From NCBI RefSeq assembly GCF_028858725.1, contig NC_084790.1, forward strand, positions 29,615,031-29,679,030: a DNA stretch of 64,000 nucleotides. Direction: 5' to 3'. Source of the DNA: Colius striatus (Eukaryota; Chordata; Aves; Coliiformes; Coliidae). The notes beneath the pieces are model-generated. The model was given only the letters and a program-made list of their open reading frames with translations, did not search any database and was not told the origin of the DNA. The translations under genes and the position numbers were made by a program. This document shows, piece after piece, positions 22,796-36,200 of this stretch (the first letter of the stretch is position 1; the number at the start of each line of letters is the position of its first letter).

Positions 22796-25700
22796 GTCCT
22801 TTCGTATGTGCTTACAGTTATTACAACATGATCTGAAAAGTGTGTGGTTGTTGCTCAAATCTCCTGTAGTTTTTATGTGTTGCTGTAACATTGACAGTAT
22901 CTCTCTGCTAGGTATTAAGCAGGGTAAAGAAAACCCAGGGGGATAACTGCTTTGAATATGAAATGATGCAACTAGTTGATACTATAGAAAAGTAGAACAT
23001 AGAGGAATGATTGTGAATGTTCTGAGGGTGAGTTGTGAATGATTGCTCAAGAGATTAGTGATAATCAATTAACACTGAAAGTCCTACTCAATCAGCTTAG
23101 TATCAAAGGTGAAATTTCTGAAAGACTCGAGAGAAGTTTCCATAATTCAAATTATTTTAAAATGATAGCAAACCCAGCCTTCTGTTTCAATGTCTCTGTA
23201 GTTGACTTCATATTTTAAATAGGTGTTTCTTCATCACATTTTTGTTGAACAAGAGGTAGGCAAGATCTTAAAAAACGAATGTGGTGTAAGATTTTGAGGA
23301 GTTCTCAGTCAGGAATCTGCAGTAATATTTTTGAGGCCTGAAAATTGGAAGTGTTACTGATGCAATATGTAGTAGCCAAGATGGTTATAAGACGCTTTAA
23401 GTAAAGAATGGTTGTTTCTAAAAAACTTTTTAAAAACAATTAAGTATTTGTACCACACCCAGTAAAACTGGTGCAAATGTATACAGCATATCAATTATAT
23501 AATTTTTCAGAATTTTTAAAGAGGAAAATGTGGAAGAAGTTGATCAGTAGAGAAATTGTGATTTGTCTGAGTTCTGTGAAAGCAGGTATGAATCGGAAGT
23601 TACATCGTAGGTCATATCTTATTCCACACACCGGTGGTTTGGAAAAAAAAAGCATACAGATTTTCCTTCTACCATAATGTAGCTGTGCATGGTTGTGACT
23701 TGAGCTGCAGGAGTAGAATAAGTATTTGAAATTCTGGAGGACTAGTTTAGGGAAATGATCATGGAGCTGTTACCCTATCAGGCTTTTCTTCTCTTCCATG
23801 CTTTCTCACACTGATTCTTCACTAGATGTTTGTTTGATGTTAGATGTTTCTCTGGGCTGTGTTGTTGATCGGTACTCCTCATTCTCTCTAGGAAATCTTG
23901 AATGATGTGGTATCTTAATATCTTCTTGATAGAAACATTTCACTGATGTTGTTTCCAGGTGTCCAAGAAATCTTCCTTGCTGCCATTTGAGTGATGTGTT
24001 TTTTCTTTTAAGTGTGGTACTTAAAACTACATGCAGAGTGCTAAATTTATTTTTAACAGCATTGGTCAGGATGGAAGATGTCTTGTAGCCTTCACTCTAA
24101 TACAGTTCTATATGTTGCGATTTGGTGAAACAGAGGGAGGTATTAACTTGTGTGTAACTTGTGGTCCTCCCCTAATCTTCTTGTCCCCTTTTTCATAGGT
24201 GGGCATTGCCCACTATTCTCCCTTTAGAAATTTGCTGAGTTGTTTATTCTTACCTGACAATACTGTGTTTTGCTTTCTGAGAAAGATTATACTTCCTTCA
24301 CAGATACAGTAAACTCACTTCATGTTCTGCTTCTAAAATGTGAAGGTCTTGAAGGCCTACCTGACTTGAGGTGTCTCCTGTCTGTTGGTTGGATCAGAGA
24401 CTTTTGTTACCCTTGTCTCCAAGATACAGAGTTCTTCTTATGAGAAGAAAAGATAATTTAAAGCTTCTGCTGTTTTTGCTGTTTGTTTATGTAAAAAACC
24501 AAAAAAACTTTCAAAAAGTAGTTGACTCCTGATAGTCGATAAGGATTCATTGTGTGTTTTGGGTTAGCTTGTCTTTCAGCTTACATACCTGTCTTAGTAA
24601 AGCAAACAATGCTAAAATACTTTTTTTTGGGCCTGATAATTTGCAGAATTGTACATCTCTGTCATGTAAGAGCTTCAAGTACCTGAACTTCCACCTTGGT
24701 ATTATTTTGTCATCTCTTGTTTGCTGTATTTATCAGGGAGGAAGGAAGTGACTGTTCTTAAAGTATCTTGAGGTCATCTGCACTGACAAAAGTAAAGGTG
24801 AATCTTGTCTGCTTTAACTGTTGAAAAGTTCTGGTATCTTGTTTAGTACTGGCTTCTTTTTGCTGTCTTTCAGTGCTAGAAAGATGCTTTCTCCTCTAAG
24901 AGGTTTCTAACTGGGACTGAAAAGCAAAATGGGAAAGTCATAGGCAAAGGAAAAAGCAAGGAGAGATACAGGGGGTTTTGGTGCTTTTTTTTTCTTAGTG
25001 GATAAGTAATTTTAATGAGAAGGCTCAGAAGAGACAGACAAGTAGTACACCTTCTATTAAAGATGGGGACTGAATTTCTACATATCTTCTGAAAAGCAGT
25101 ATGTAGAAATTACTGCTTCCATGGCCTTAGTTATATACATTTAGAGTACAAAAACTGTTTATGTTGGGGAAGGAGAGAAACATGAAGGTTGAGCTGATGA
25201 TTACCAGCCTGTAATAATGTTCTGTACCAACACATCACAACAGGGGCTACTGCAAAGTTAGACTTTCTATTCTTAAAGTTGCAATGCTGACTTTCTAAGG
25301 GAGGATGGGACTTGTGCTTAATTGGCTAGTACATGACACGTACACAGTCCTTATCTTTGAAAGCTTTTAGTGCTTCAGTTAATCTTCCCTCTCTTGAGTT
25401 GAGATTTAATGTGGAATTTCTGCTGAAGCAATCCATTAGGATAAAAACTGGAAAAGCAATTATTGTGGTAAGCCAGAGCTGGCAGTTGGTAGGACATATT
25501 TGCATGTCCTACCAAAACCAGGGTTGAGTCAGAGTCAAGGAAGAAAAAAGTGATGCATTCAAACTCTTTACAGGTTCCTTGTTAGATAGTAAAGAGCTGG
25601 GCTAAAAATGGAGCAAGTCAGTGCAAATAAACTGGAAATCATGCAGAAATTGAGTATAATGTTGGAACAGCCAGATAGTCAGAGGACAGCAAAAAACCAG

Positions 25701-28009
25701 CAGTGTAATAGTTATATGTCAGTGGCCAGCGCAGAGTAGGTAAGTGGCCCAGGGATGTAGGGACTTTAGCAGCTGTATTTGTGTAGGAATTCTTGCCTCA
25801 AGCTGCTTGTGTCTGGCTCAATTCTGCTGCCTCCACTGTTCTAATGAAATTATCTGCTGAGCTTAAAGAAAAACAAAGACAGAATTAGATAATCAAAGAA
25901 GGGGATTTGGTAAAGCTGAGTGAGTTCACGTAGTCCCATGGCATGACAGTCAGCTGTTGTAACCACAGCTGAAGCTGTATCGGAGCAAGCCCTGGCTCCT
26001 TAGCTGAAGTGAGCAGATGCCAGACATCTGTGTACTGGGATACTGTTGATTGGAACCATGCAGGATCCTTAACTCTAGGAGCATGTCTAAAGATAGAAAG
26101 GAAGTCTATGAAGACGATGGCTTGTAGCAACTCACCTCTACGTGGGAGGTGGTGAATGGGCTACACCTGTAAAAGGAGTTCTAGATTTAACAAATGTTGT
26201 GTCTCTTTTTCTTCATGACTAATGCTTTGATAGTTTAAGAAATTTTAACTACTTATATTTATATGCCTTAGTGGACTGTAATATTTCAGAACCTTAGTTT
26301 TGTATTTAGGACATAAAATATATACAGAAGTGCAATCTTTTGGGGAAATGCAAGATGGAAACTATTTGGTATTGAAGTGGAAGGAACCTGCTATCAGCTT
26401 GCTGGTGTCCGTCCCCTCTCTTTTTGTTTTTGGGAAGAAACATCTAGTAGTGTTTTGTTTATATATATTTGTGTATTACTTTTTGGGGGCAATTCTGTGA
26501 TGTGTCTTACATTAACGTAGTCTAACACTGAAGCATTTGTATGCCATTGACTTCAGACAAATCAGGAAGTGTAGGAGAAAAGAGATGTGAAGCCTATTTC
26601 AAATTTATCTTCATATCTCTTCTGTGGAAATAGAAAGTTATTTTCTGAAGCTGCATTTTATGAGGTTTCTGTCCTCTAAATTATCAATTAATAACCATTT
26701 ACATTTTAAGCACAAATAATATGCTTCTTACAGTAACACCAAGCAGCCTCCATTAATATACTACAAAATAACTGTTCCTTGGCTTTCTCAAGGAACAGTC
26801 TCTTCCTACCTTTTGATCTGACTTGTTCCTTGGAGAGTGGGGATTTGGCCTGTAATAAAAATTGCAGCAGCAGGGTGCTCTTAGAACTAAATCCCTCTTT
26901 GCTTTTCAGTCCAAGGAGGGCTGCACAGGAGAGAGTGCACAGCCTTCCTGTTCTCACTTGTTTCCAGAGGGCTGGCTGTGATTGACACTGTGATTGCTAG
27001 CTATGCTGCTGGAGCTGAAATCCTGTGAGGATAGCCTTGTCTAGGGATAGGGCTGCAGGTCATGAAGTATGAGTGAGGACAGTACAGAGCAGAGGAGTGA
27101 ACTCTTACAGAGTGTCAGTACCTGATTTTGGTACTATATATGTTTAAAATCTCAAGACTGCCCTGTATCACTGTATTGTCACTAGCATTGATTCTGATTG
27201 TAACAAAATTGATAGGGTCAGGCTAGCAGTATAAAGATGAATAATGCTGACACCAACTGTGTGTGCACACTGTTAAGTTATTGGCTTAGTTTGAGGTGAC
27301 TTAACAAGTGTAAGGAGCCCAGCAGTGTTTTTCAAATATCACAAAAGATAAATTTACTGTGATTATTATTTTCATTAGGTGTCTAAATAGCATCAGATGC
27401 AGCATTATTTTTGCCATTAAAGCAGGGAAGATGATGATGAGCATTTCTTCAGAAAGGTATTCGGATATCCTTAATTGGTTGCGCTACCTTTCCTGAGTTA
27501 GGCCCACAATGGAAAAAGCACCTGATTCATGTTTGCCAAAAGGGTACTTTATACTATTTGAGATTAGAGGTCTAAACTGGTCAGATAGAAGGTGCAGACA
27601 GCTGCTGTTGTAGTCATTAGCAAAATAATCAGTTTCTGTAATCTGAAAGGTAAGAAGAAAAGTGTTTCTATTATTTAAAGCGAATTCAGTAGTAGATTGG
27701 CCTGTTACCTTATTGAACTTGAACTGCAGGCCACTTTCAGCTTCAGGCAAAGAGAAGGATGTAGACAAAAAATCTATGTAAAAATGTAGATTTAGTGGAA
27801 TCGGTAGCTCAGAGTGCAAAATGACCTGGAAGGTTATTGAGAAGATGATTAATGCCTGAAAAAAAATTCATTTTTCAGTGTATGTGTAGCTGTGCTATGG
27901 AAATAATCACTACTGTGTTCTCAAATATCCTAGTGTCAGCCTAAAGTCACTGTTAAACCAGAGACTTGGAAGAAGGAACATGTGGATTAATAAATTCGAT
28001 CCTTTAGAA
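22796..28009. other. PJA2 intron 1, unassigned part
   Basis: No gene recognised. An inverted repeat with an 11-bp perfect stem and a 7-base loop lies at 26771-26799. A short ATG frame (25609-25740) ends at a strong GTAAGT donor-like site. The rest is AT-rich intron. Confidence 0.5.
26771..26799. repeat. Short perfect hairpin
   Basis: ACTGTTCCTTG (26771-26781) and its exact reverse complement CAAGGAACAGT (26789-26799) are separated by GCTTTCT. A third related CTTGTTCCTTGG is at about 26822. Function unknown. Confidence 0.8.
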
Positions 28010-28500
28010 AGTGTTTTGGCCCAGGTAAAGTTAACTTTATAGGAATTTGGAAGAGGCTATGTTTGGGGGGATTTTTTTTGGTTTTTTTGTTTTTTTTTTT
28101 ACTGGAAAGAGTTGATAACACAGGGATGTTTTGGTTCTTGCTGAGCAGTGCTTGCACAGAATCCAGACCTTGGCTTCTCATCCCACCAGTGAGCAGGCTG
28201 GGGCTGCACAAGCAGCTGGGAGGGGACACAGCCAGGACAGCTGATCCCAATTGACCAAGTTGTTCCAGGCCACTGTGATGTCACACTCAGTATATAAAGC
28301 TGGTACAGGGAAAGTTTGCCCAGACTACTGCTCCTGTGGAAACATCTGGACAATAGTGGGTTGCTGGTGAGCAGTTAGGGGTTTTTTTAATCATTGTTTT
28401 TCCTTGATTTTGTTTCTTTTCCTCTTTATTCTTTTTGTCCTTTCTCCATCATCCTGTGCAGTCCTTAGCTGCCTTCCAGGTTAGACTGACATGTGGCTTT
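28010..28500 (+). mobile_element. Avian LTR (probable ERVL/ERVK-type solo LTR)
   Basis: The blocks AGTTGATAACACAGGGATGT, TGCTGAGCAGTGCTTGCACA, GGGAGGGGACACAGCCAGGA, GTGATGTCACACTCAG and TATATAAAGCTGG (TATA at about 28291) are those of a very common avian LTR, in + orientation. A T-rich run sits at 28067-28100. Ends were not fixed exactly. Confidence 0.75.
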
Positions 28501-30661
28501 TTGATGTTTAGATAAATTTATGATAGTCACTATAAGTTTTAACTGAATAGTCATTGAGTGTTTTTGTTTGCGAGTGTATGTATTATGAAACTCATGGGCA
28601 TGATAAAATGTTTAAATAAATCCAGTGTTAATCTGCCCATACTGGCATGAGAGGGAGGTTGTGACAGTAATATGTTGATTTAAATTATTGAAGTATTTAT
28701 CTTTTTTTGGGGATTACTTGATGCCTTTCTGCTATTAACTGAAAAGGAGTAATCTCTCTGTCCTAATCAATGATGCTTAGGAAACTGAAAATTCTCCATT
28801 CTAATTCAAATTTCTTTTGTCTCATCTTGGAAGCTTTCAGTACCTACAGGAAAGAAATAGATGTAGAACATGCGTTACAGATAAAGATATTGTTTGATAA
28901 TACATTTTAAAAGATGAAGTGGATATTTTAATCTGCAACTCCTTTCTCAGTTGGCCACCTTTTATTATGATTCAGAATTAGTCAGGTAAGGGGAAATATG
29001 TCCAACCTGAGTTGTTTTTAAGTTTCACTTATTTTGCAGCCAAATGTATTCATATACTTCTGTGAGTAAATATAGAGTTGTTTTTTAAGATGGTAACCTA
29101 CAAAAACGGTAGTTGTATCAGTACTGCATACATTCCTTTTCCAAACCTTGAGTTGTGAGATCATTTTCTTGCCTTGTGGAAGAAAATGGTTCCTATAATT
29201 CGTGAATGTAAAAGAAAGAGATCAGCTGACTATCAGGATAAAGAACAATTGTTTTTTCTTCTTTGTCAAGTGTTGTTGTTCTTCTCTTTGGGTAGAAAAG
29301 CACTTGAGACAGCTTCCCCTCCTTGCTCACTCTAATCCATCCTTCTCCTCATGCCACACAGTCCTCATTTTGTTTTCCCTCTGTGAGGCATCTAATAGGC
29401 CTAGGAGGTGACTGTGGGGGAAAGAGTGAGATCAAGCAAGTGAAACTGGACATAATAGGGTAAAAACAAGATCCAGGTAAATCTGATGGAATATTTAACT
29501 GAACTATCCTTGTGAACTTTCTAGGATTATGGCATGCATTTTGGAATGAAAGTTATGAAATTCAGTTTTCTTTCCCTTAAACTACAAAAGGTGCTATGTA
29601 TGTACGTTTTCAGTATTTCAGCTCTTAAAAGTAAGGCAAGATTCTATTCAAGTCTTCAGAACTGTTTTTGATAAACTCTTATGTGTTTTCCTACTGCTTC
29701 TAGGGACTAGACCATGCTCCAACAAAATGTGCTGTTCAGATAGTCGCAGCAGTTCTGGGAGTTGCAAAGACCAGCCTTCCTGCCTCCCTCTGTAGTAGTC
29801 AACAGCATCTCATTCAGGAGTCAAGCTTGTGCCACAATAGGTCTTACATCTGCACTGATAGTAGTGATTTGTTTGAGTAGTGTTGTAGATCAGGTCATAG
29901 ACTCCTTGATCCCAGAAAGCTGTGTGTGTTGCTTCTAGTGTGCAGGAAATGAGTGAAATTGAGAGGATAAAGGAGAACAAAAGATATTGAAGAAGAGAGG
30001 TGTCTATTTTTCAGTGAATAGGGACTGAGGCGTATAATTAAGCAGGAAACTCCAGTGGTCCTAAATCTCTCTAAATTAGAATGGTTTGAGATACATATGT
30101 AGGATTGTGGTCAAGGGGATGAGTCATTTCTGAAAGCTCAAGTTACAGTGCTATATTGTGAACACCTGTGTGCAATGCATCTCCAGTTAACCTTGAATGT
30201 TGTGTTACTTGTGGAAAAAGTGATGGTTTTGCAGAAGAGGACAGGGTGGTTACGTGAATCAGATAGATTGGGTCTAGGTTCTGACGCTTTCTGTGTTACA
30301 GCTTGTAGTTTGCTGTCTCTCGAGAGTGGAGCCCTTAGTGCAGTACTTGTGGAAGAGGAAGTGTGCCACTCTGTGTCAGTGATTAAGGCAGTGTGTGGGA
30401 AAGTCTGGACCTGTTAATGCACTGTACATTTTAGGAGACAGTCTCTTCCATTGTTTCTTGTTTTGGATTTAAATCTATTCTGGTAATCTAGAAAGCTTTT
30501 CAACTTTCTAATAGCTGCTGATGATCCTTTGAGGAATTCAGGTGACTATAGTACCTTTTTGAAAAGATGAAAGTACGTGCATAAACATCTTTAGCCTGAG
30601 AAGTGAATACCCACTCTGTTTACTCTACCTCCCTTAGTCACTGTGGAGTGTTTCATCTTTT
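28501..30661. other. PJA2 intron 1, unassigned part
   Basis: AT-rich intron with no recognised repeat. An 89-codon + frame at 30148-30417 has no domain and no splice context that I can support. Confidence 0.5.
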
Positions 30662-30685
30662 AAGATAGTTTTGCAAAACTATCTT
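30662..30685. repeat. Perfect 24-bp palindrome
   Basis: AAGATAGTTTTG is followed at once by its exact reverse complement CAAAACTATCTT, with no spacer. Confidence 0.97.
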
Positions 30686-30859
30686 GTCAGCAGATATTGG
30701 ATGTATTTTGAACAGGCCTACTAAACTGAATGTCTGAAAGAAGACAGGTTGAGTTAGCCTGGAAAAAAGACCTGAGAGAAGAGGGTATTGTGTGTTTCAG
30801 CAACTTGATTGCCTGAAGTATTTCTTAGTCATCTGAATCCAGAGATGAATTTATAAGTG

Positions 30860-30995
30860 ACATCCCTAGAGATATTCAAAAGATGCACAGATCATGTACT
30901 GGGGGATATGGTTTAGCAATAAGCCTGGCAGTGTGAGGTGACTGGTTGGACTCGGTGATGTTAAAGGTCTTTTCCAATCATAACGGTTCTAGGAT
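30860..30995 (+). mobile_element. CR1 LINE 3' fragment
   Basis: Shows GGCAGTGTGAGGTGACTGG, TTGGACTCGGTGATGTTAAA and GGTCTTTTCCAATCATAACG, the 3' end of a CR1 subfamily also seen at 58690-58940. Confidence 0.8.
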
Positions 30996-33090
30996 TGTTT
31001 TGCAGGTAGGCGAACAAGCGCATGATGACTTCTCTTATTTTGAGAGGTTTGGATTTATGAGTGTTGGTGTAACTGCGCTGTGGCTGGAGAGATTTCTTGG
31101 ATGGGAAGAAGAGTAGAAAGAAGACATGGCTAGGATAGAAGTTTTAAGGGAGATTTAGAGCCATAGATATAGCGTGGTGAGTTATAGCACAACATTTTTT
31201 GTAGCCAGTGGCTTCTTAGAATTGGCTAAAGGTAATAAAAAGTGAAGCTGGCAGCATTAGATAAGAGATTCTTCATGTGATTTGGTTAAGTGTTGCAGTT
31301 TTAAGCAATTGGATTGTAAATAGTTGCCTTTGAATTTTAAGCACTTGCAAGTATCTTCACTATTGCTGTCAATTCACCTCTGAATGAAACAATAATATTT
31401 TAGACTCTTGTTGCAGGTGTTTTATTGTTAGTGTAACTTTCTTTGGTTTACTCCAACCTTACTTTTTCTGTGTCAGGCAGAAAGAGGTGATTATTTTTCT
31501 TTTCCTGAAACTTGCATTTTTTCTGAGGCCTAAGTTTTTCACCATCATTATATTATGTATTTGGTGGGGTTTTTTTGTTTTGTTTTTCAGTGGGGAACAT
31601 GGGGCAGAAAGTGTTTGGATTTTTTCCACAAGTTTGACTGAAGTGTAGGTTGATAGGAAATGTTTTCAGAATTGCCATGCTTGCAATTGTGGACCAAATT
31701 CTTGCAAACTGTTATCTCTAAACCTTTCAAGACTAACTTCTCCTAGAAGTTATACCTTACAATGGATAGCCTTCTTCTGTTTGCATCTTTGTTGAAGCTT
31801 TTAAGGGATTATGTGACCTCTGAGAGTGTGTCCCAAGAAAAAGATTTCATTTTTTTCCTTGCAATTTTTTTTTATTATTTGTGTAGCAGCAGGCATAGTT
31901 TCTTGTGTAACAGTCCTAGCAAAATGACAGCTTAAAGTGATAGTAGTTTAAAAAATGAAAGGGAAAAAAAACCTGCTTGGACTCTTTGATAGTTGGTACA
32001 TGTGTGCAGTTATGTCTTTCAGATAGTCCACATACTGAAACTACTAGTCTTCCTAGTGGCTGTTGTACTGAAGTTGCATAAAGTAACTGTTAATAAACAT
32101 ATAGATATTCTCTTTAAGGGTAGTGAAGCGGTTAGTTTCACAGACAGGAAAGTTCAGAAGTTCAAAACACTGTGTTAATGGTTACAAACTTTTACCTTCG
32201 TGGGTTTTAATGTCTCCTTTTCAGTTTGGTGAGTTTCAATAGCAGAAGTGGTACTTTGTTAGTTCTGTATATAGTAAAAATAGAAGGTGACTTAGACACA
32301 AAAAAGGCACTGAAAGTCTAGTGGCATTGGTATAAGCAACAGTCTTTGGACATGAATGCTTTTCATAGGTAATTTGTAGCTGATACTACTGCTGTATTAA
32401 AATCTCACTTTTGCCCCACTATCTTTCACATTTCCTTGTATTACTTATCCCATATTTTCTTGGTAATAGCATTCAGATCCATTAATATGGACTGCTGCTT
32501 TAAAAGTAGGAGCAATATGTGTGCAATTGCCTTGTATGGCCATGCCTCAACATACTATCTAGTGTAAAGAATAAAACCTTAATGGGACTCGAGACTTCTG
32601 TTTTTAAAGGTGTGATTTGATTAATTTTATTTATCCCATCATAGACATAAGCTAGCTAGAGCTGGCTGAATTATGCTGCATTACCTGAAGACTTTTCCAT
32701 TATAGAGCTTAAAAACATTTTCTTGGAAGCTGACATATATTGTCAGAGGTGTGTGCAGAAGTGTATTACGTTTCAAAAAGTTGTGTGACATCTGGCCTTG
32801 TTATTAATTTTTTTTATAGAGTTCTGTTTCTTACTACACAAGGTAGAGGCAAGATCAGTGTCTATCACTGTTGTTTACGTGAAAATTCTGTTATGTACTT
32901 TCATAGCATGTGCCAAGAACTCTTCTGTTTCTTAATGATCGTACTGTTAATAAAGCTCAAGACTTCAGAGAAATGGGAAATTCCTTGCTAAAAAAATATA
33001 TCAAGACGTTGGAGAAGAGGAAAATTACAGAGACGCATTGTTGTTTAATGAGTCTCTCTGTCTTTTTCTTTGCTCTATGATCTCATGTAG
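30996..33090. other. PJA2 intron 1, last part
   Basis: No gene or repeat recognised. It ends with the acceptor tract TTTCTTTGCTCTATG...TAG at 33089-33090. Confidence 0.5.
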
Positions 33091-33291
33091 CAATGGGGCA
33101 AGAAGCTGGAAAACCTCCTTGGCCTAAACCAGCAGGAGGATTTCAGACTGTTAGAAGTAAAAGATACGGAAGAAGACATGCCTATGTCAGTTTCAGACCA
33201 CCTTTGAACAGCCAAGACAGAGATGAACATCAACACAATGAAGTCTGCAAACAATTAGAGTTGGAGAATGTTCAGAAAGAGAATTCTTTAT
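33091..33291 (+). CDS. PJA2: PJA2 coding exon 1 (start exon)
   Basis: Acceptor TAG at 33089-33090, ATG at 33093, donor GTATGT at 33292, phase 1. Encodes residues 1-66 with the highly conserved PAGGFQT and [10 protein letters not shown]. An upstream exon could in principle add residues in mammals, but none was identified here. Confidence 0.93.
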
Positions 33292-36200
33292 GTATGTGCA
33301 TATCTTTGTGTATGAGCCATTTAATTGCAAACTGGGATGCTTGGTGATGAAGGAGGAGGGCACACAGAAGTGTGAAGGGAAGAAAGTAGACACTTAAATA
33401 ACATATGTAGAGTACATATCATATAGCTTTATAGAATGAAACTTTGCATGAAGGCAAATCAAAGTGTAGTCTAACTTAGGCTATTTGGGGTTTTTTTTCA
33501 TGATAACCATAATGTTGTACAATTACAGTTATTTAGTCTTCAAATTATAAGTTACATTTGGAAGGGAATACCTATTGTGGTTTTAGGCCCAGCTGGGCAC
33601 AAGGACACACTCACTCTTCCCTCTGCCCCTCCACCTGCCCCGCCATGGCAGGATGAGAAGAGAGAAAGTTTTGAGGGTCTCATGGAAATCCACAAGGACA
33701 GAGAGAGTTTGATCACTGGTGGGGGTCCCAGGCAAAACAGACAACACTAGTCAACTTGGAAAGCAAAATTAATTTAGTCCACCACCAACCAAAAGCATAG
33801 TAAACAAAAAACATGACAGTGAAATGATAATGAAGAGTATGACCAGCCTTTTAAGACTACCGTCTCCCTTTTTTCTTCATGGGCTTGGATACCTGCTCTC
33901 TGCTTCCTCTCCCCTCAGCGGTGCAGGTGGACAAGGAATAGGATATATGGTCAGTCCTTTACCAATGGTTCCTGCCACTCATTTCTCCTCATGGGAGGAG
34001 CACTCCTTGCCATTCATCACTGCTCTAACATGGAGACCCTCATGGATTTTTCCAGACACGGATGTGTCCTGAGGGCTGTAGCTCCTCACTGACTGCTCCT
34101 GTGTGGGTCTCCTCTGCAGCTGGCAGTCATCCCAGCACAGACTCCTCCATGGCTGCCTCCCCAGAGGGTCATGTCCTCCATGCAGTCAGGTGTGGACTCC
34201 TTGTGGAGGTGCGGCACCTGTGTCACACAGACCCCATGTAACACCAGAGGCTTGGGGAACAGGGACTAGAAAGCTGCCTGGTAGAAGAGGACCTGGAGGT
34301 GTTGGTCAACAGCCAAATGAATATGAGTGATCAGTGCTAGGGAATCTCTTTAACCATGTGTGTCTCTTTGGTAGTTAAACTTCCAAATCTCTTGATGTCA
34401 GCTTAAAAATTTTAAGTACCTCTCAAGTTAAGTTAAGCAAGCCATTGTGTGCTCAAAAATAGTTTGGACTGTTGCTTTGGCTAGGAGTTTACAAATTACT
34501 TGAAATAAGTTTACAAAATAGTTGAAATAGTAGCAGAAGTGTACATGTTTTTACCTCTTTTAACTTGTGCTGCTGGGTTTGATATTTATTGTCTCTTATG
34601 CAATAACCAAACGAAATTTGTGATGATGGTAAGTGCTAATGGTAATTTCACATTCATTCTTGCTATTATTTTTTTCTTATGAGGAGTTGTACACACAGCT
34701 GCATGTACAAAATAGAGAGCTATTACTATGTAATTTATAGTAGCAATAAATGACTTTATCTGAGTGTGGCAGGAGGCACAATTTAGCCAGTTAATGAACG
34801 GTCTGATTTTTAACTTACAGAAAAAATGTTGCAGCTTTTTTAATATTCTGGTGTTCTTTTCATATTTCCTATTCTCATCTTAGAAATCCTTTTTACGTAA
34901 CAATTGTTGCTTATGAACATGTTCCTTTAATACTTTTTTTTTCTGTAACAGGCTGTGCTAAAATTGTATCATTTATTTCAATAGGCTTAGTTTATATAAA
35001 TGAGAATGTAAATATATTAATGAAGAATGACTGCATCTCTAGTAAATGTTTCTATCAAATTCTACTGCAGTCGTAATGAACTATCCTTTTTTTAATGAGC
35101 AATTGTAGGTGAGAATATTTCTGGTTTTGATCATGCCCAATGCATTCTTCCTCCTAACTTTCTGTAAAGGTTCCAGTCCGTTGGTTCAAGCTGCTTCTGG
35201 TTTATTCAGTGAGTCTTTAGAAAATACTGGAGTTGGAGAACCCATTTGCCGAAGTGTAACAAGCCAAGCTTTTGATATGAACACGTCACCATTGTCTCAG
35301 TTCTCGTGTGAACTGGAAGACAGCCGAATCTCAGGGAACTTTATGAATCCTCACGGAAATTCTGAGGACCTTGCAGAATACTCATCTGGAGGGCAGAGTG
35401 ATTTGAATGGTCAGAATGGAATGGCTTTTGTAGACATTGACTCTTACGAGCCAGATAGCAGTGATGGAGAGGAAGATGATGCTCAAGATGAGTTCTCTTT
35501 GGCAAGAGAAGAGGCAGGTATGTTCCAGGAAACACTAGATAATGTACTTTCTGAGTTAGACAAAGGCATAGAGTCTTTTACTGATGTGCAGTCTAGACTG
35601 TCAGGTCTCAACTACAGCGTTTCCAGAGAGTGCTGTGAAGAAGTAGGACCAATGCCTTCAAAGAGCTGTTTTGGCATAGACTCAGAGTTGGCATGTCCAA
35701 ACAGCAGAAGATTTAAATCTTCTGCTGCATATCAAACTGTACCAAAAAGCAGCCCAGCTGGTATCAATTATGAAAGTGAGAGTGTTGGAATGGGAACCCC
35801 TGTAGCAATTGCTAGCGAATTAGATGATGATTGGAAGACTGACGAAGGAATTCCACCTGAGCTAGTAGTGAGGCCCAAAATAAGAAAACAAAATACTTCC
35901 AACCAGTTCAATGAAGAGAAGTTTCTCCCTAATGATAATGAAGAAAGTAGTTCCTGGAGGAGAACTGGAATTGCTGAAGTCCAGCAAGGCTGTGCTGAGT
36001 ATGCCATGAGAAACAGTAAAGAAGAGATGAGCTCTAGCATATTCTTTGACTCAAGAGAGTATGAAGTTCACCGACAAAACACAGAAATACATCTAAGTAA
36101 AACTGCAGCAGCTCAAGAAGAAGATATTCCAGATGATTGTACTTTTTGGGGTGATTTTGAAGACTGCAAGAGGCTCTTTGCAGTGTGCCGCCAAAATGAA

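Noticed and set aside
27484..27819. 111-codon minus-strand open frame in PJA2 intron 1
   Set aside because: It has no ATG after the nominal TTG start, no splice context and no recognised family.
28067..28100. Poly-T run as a processed-pseudogene tail
   Set aside because: It sits inside an LTR with clear flanking LTR blocks; no retrocopied gene next to it.
35109..35169. Upstream extension of the large PJA2 exon to 35109
   Set aside because: The open frame there has no ATG start and joining the preceding exon at 35109 gives an early stop; the acceptor at 35169 keeps the conserved frame.
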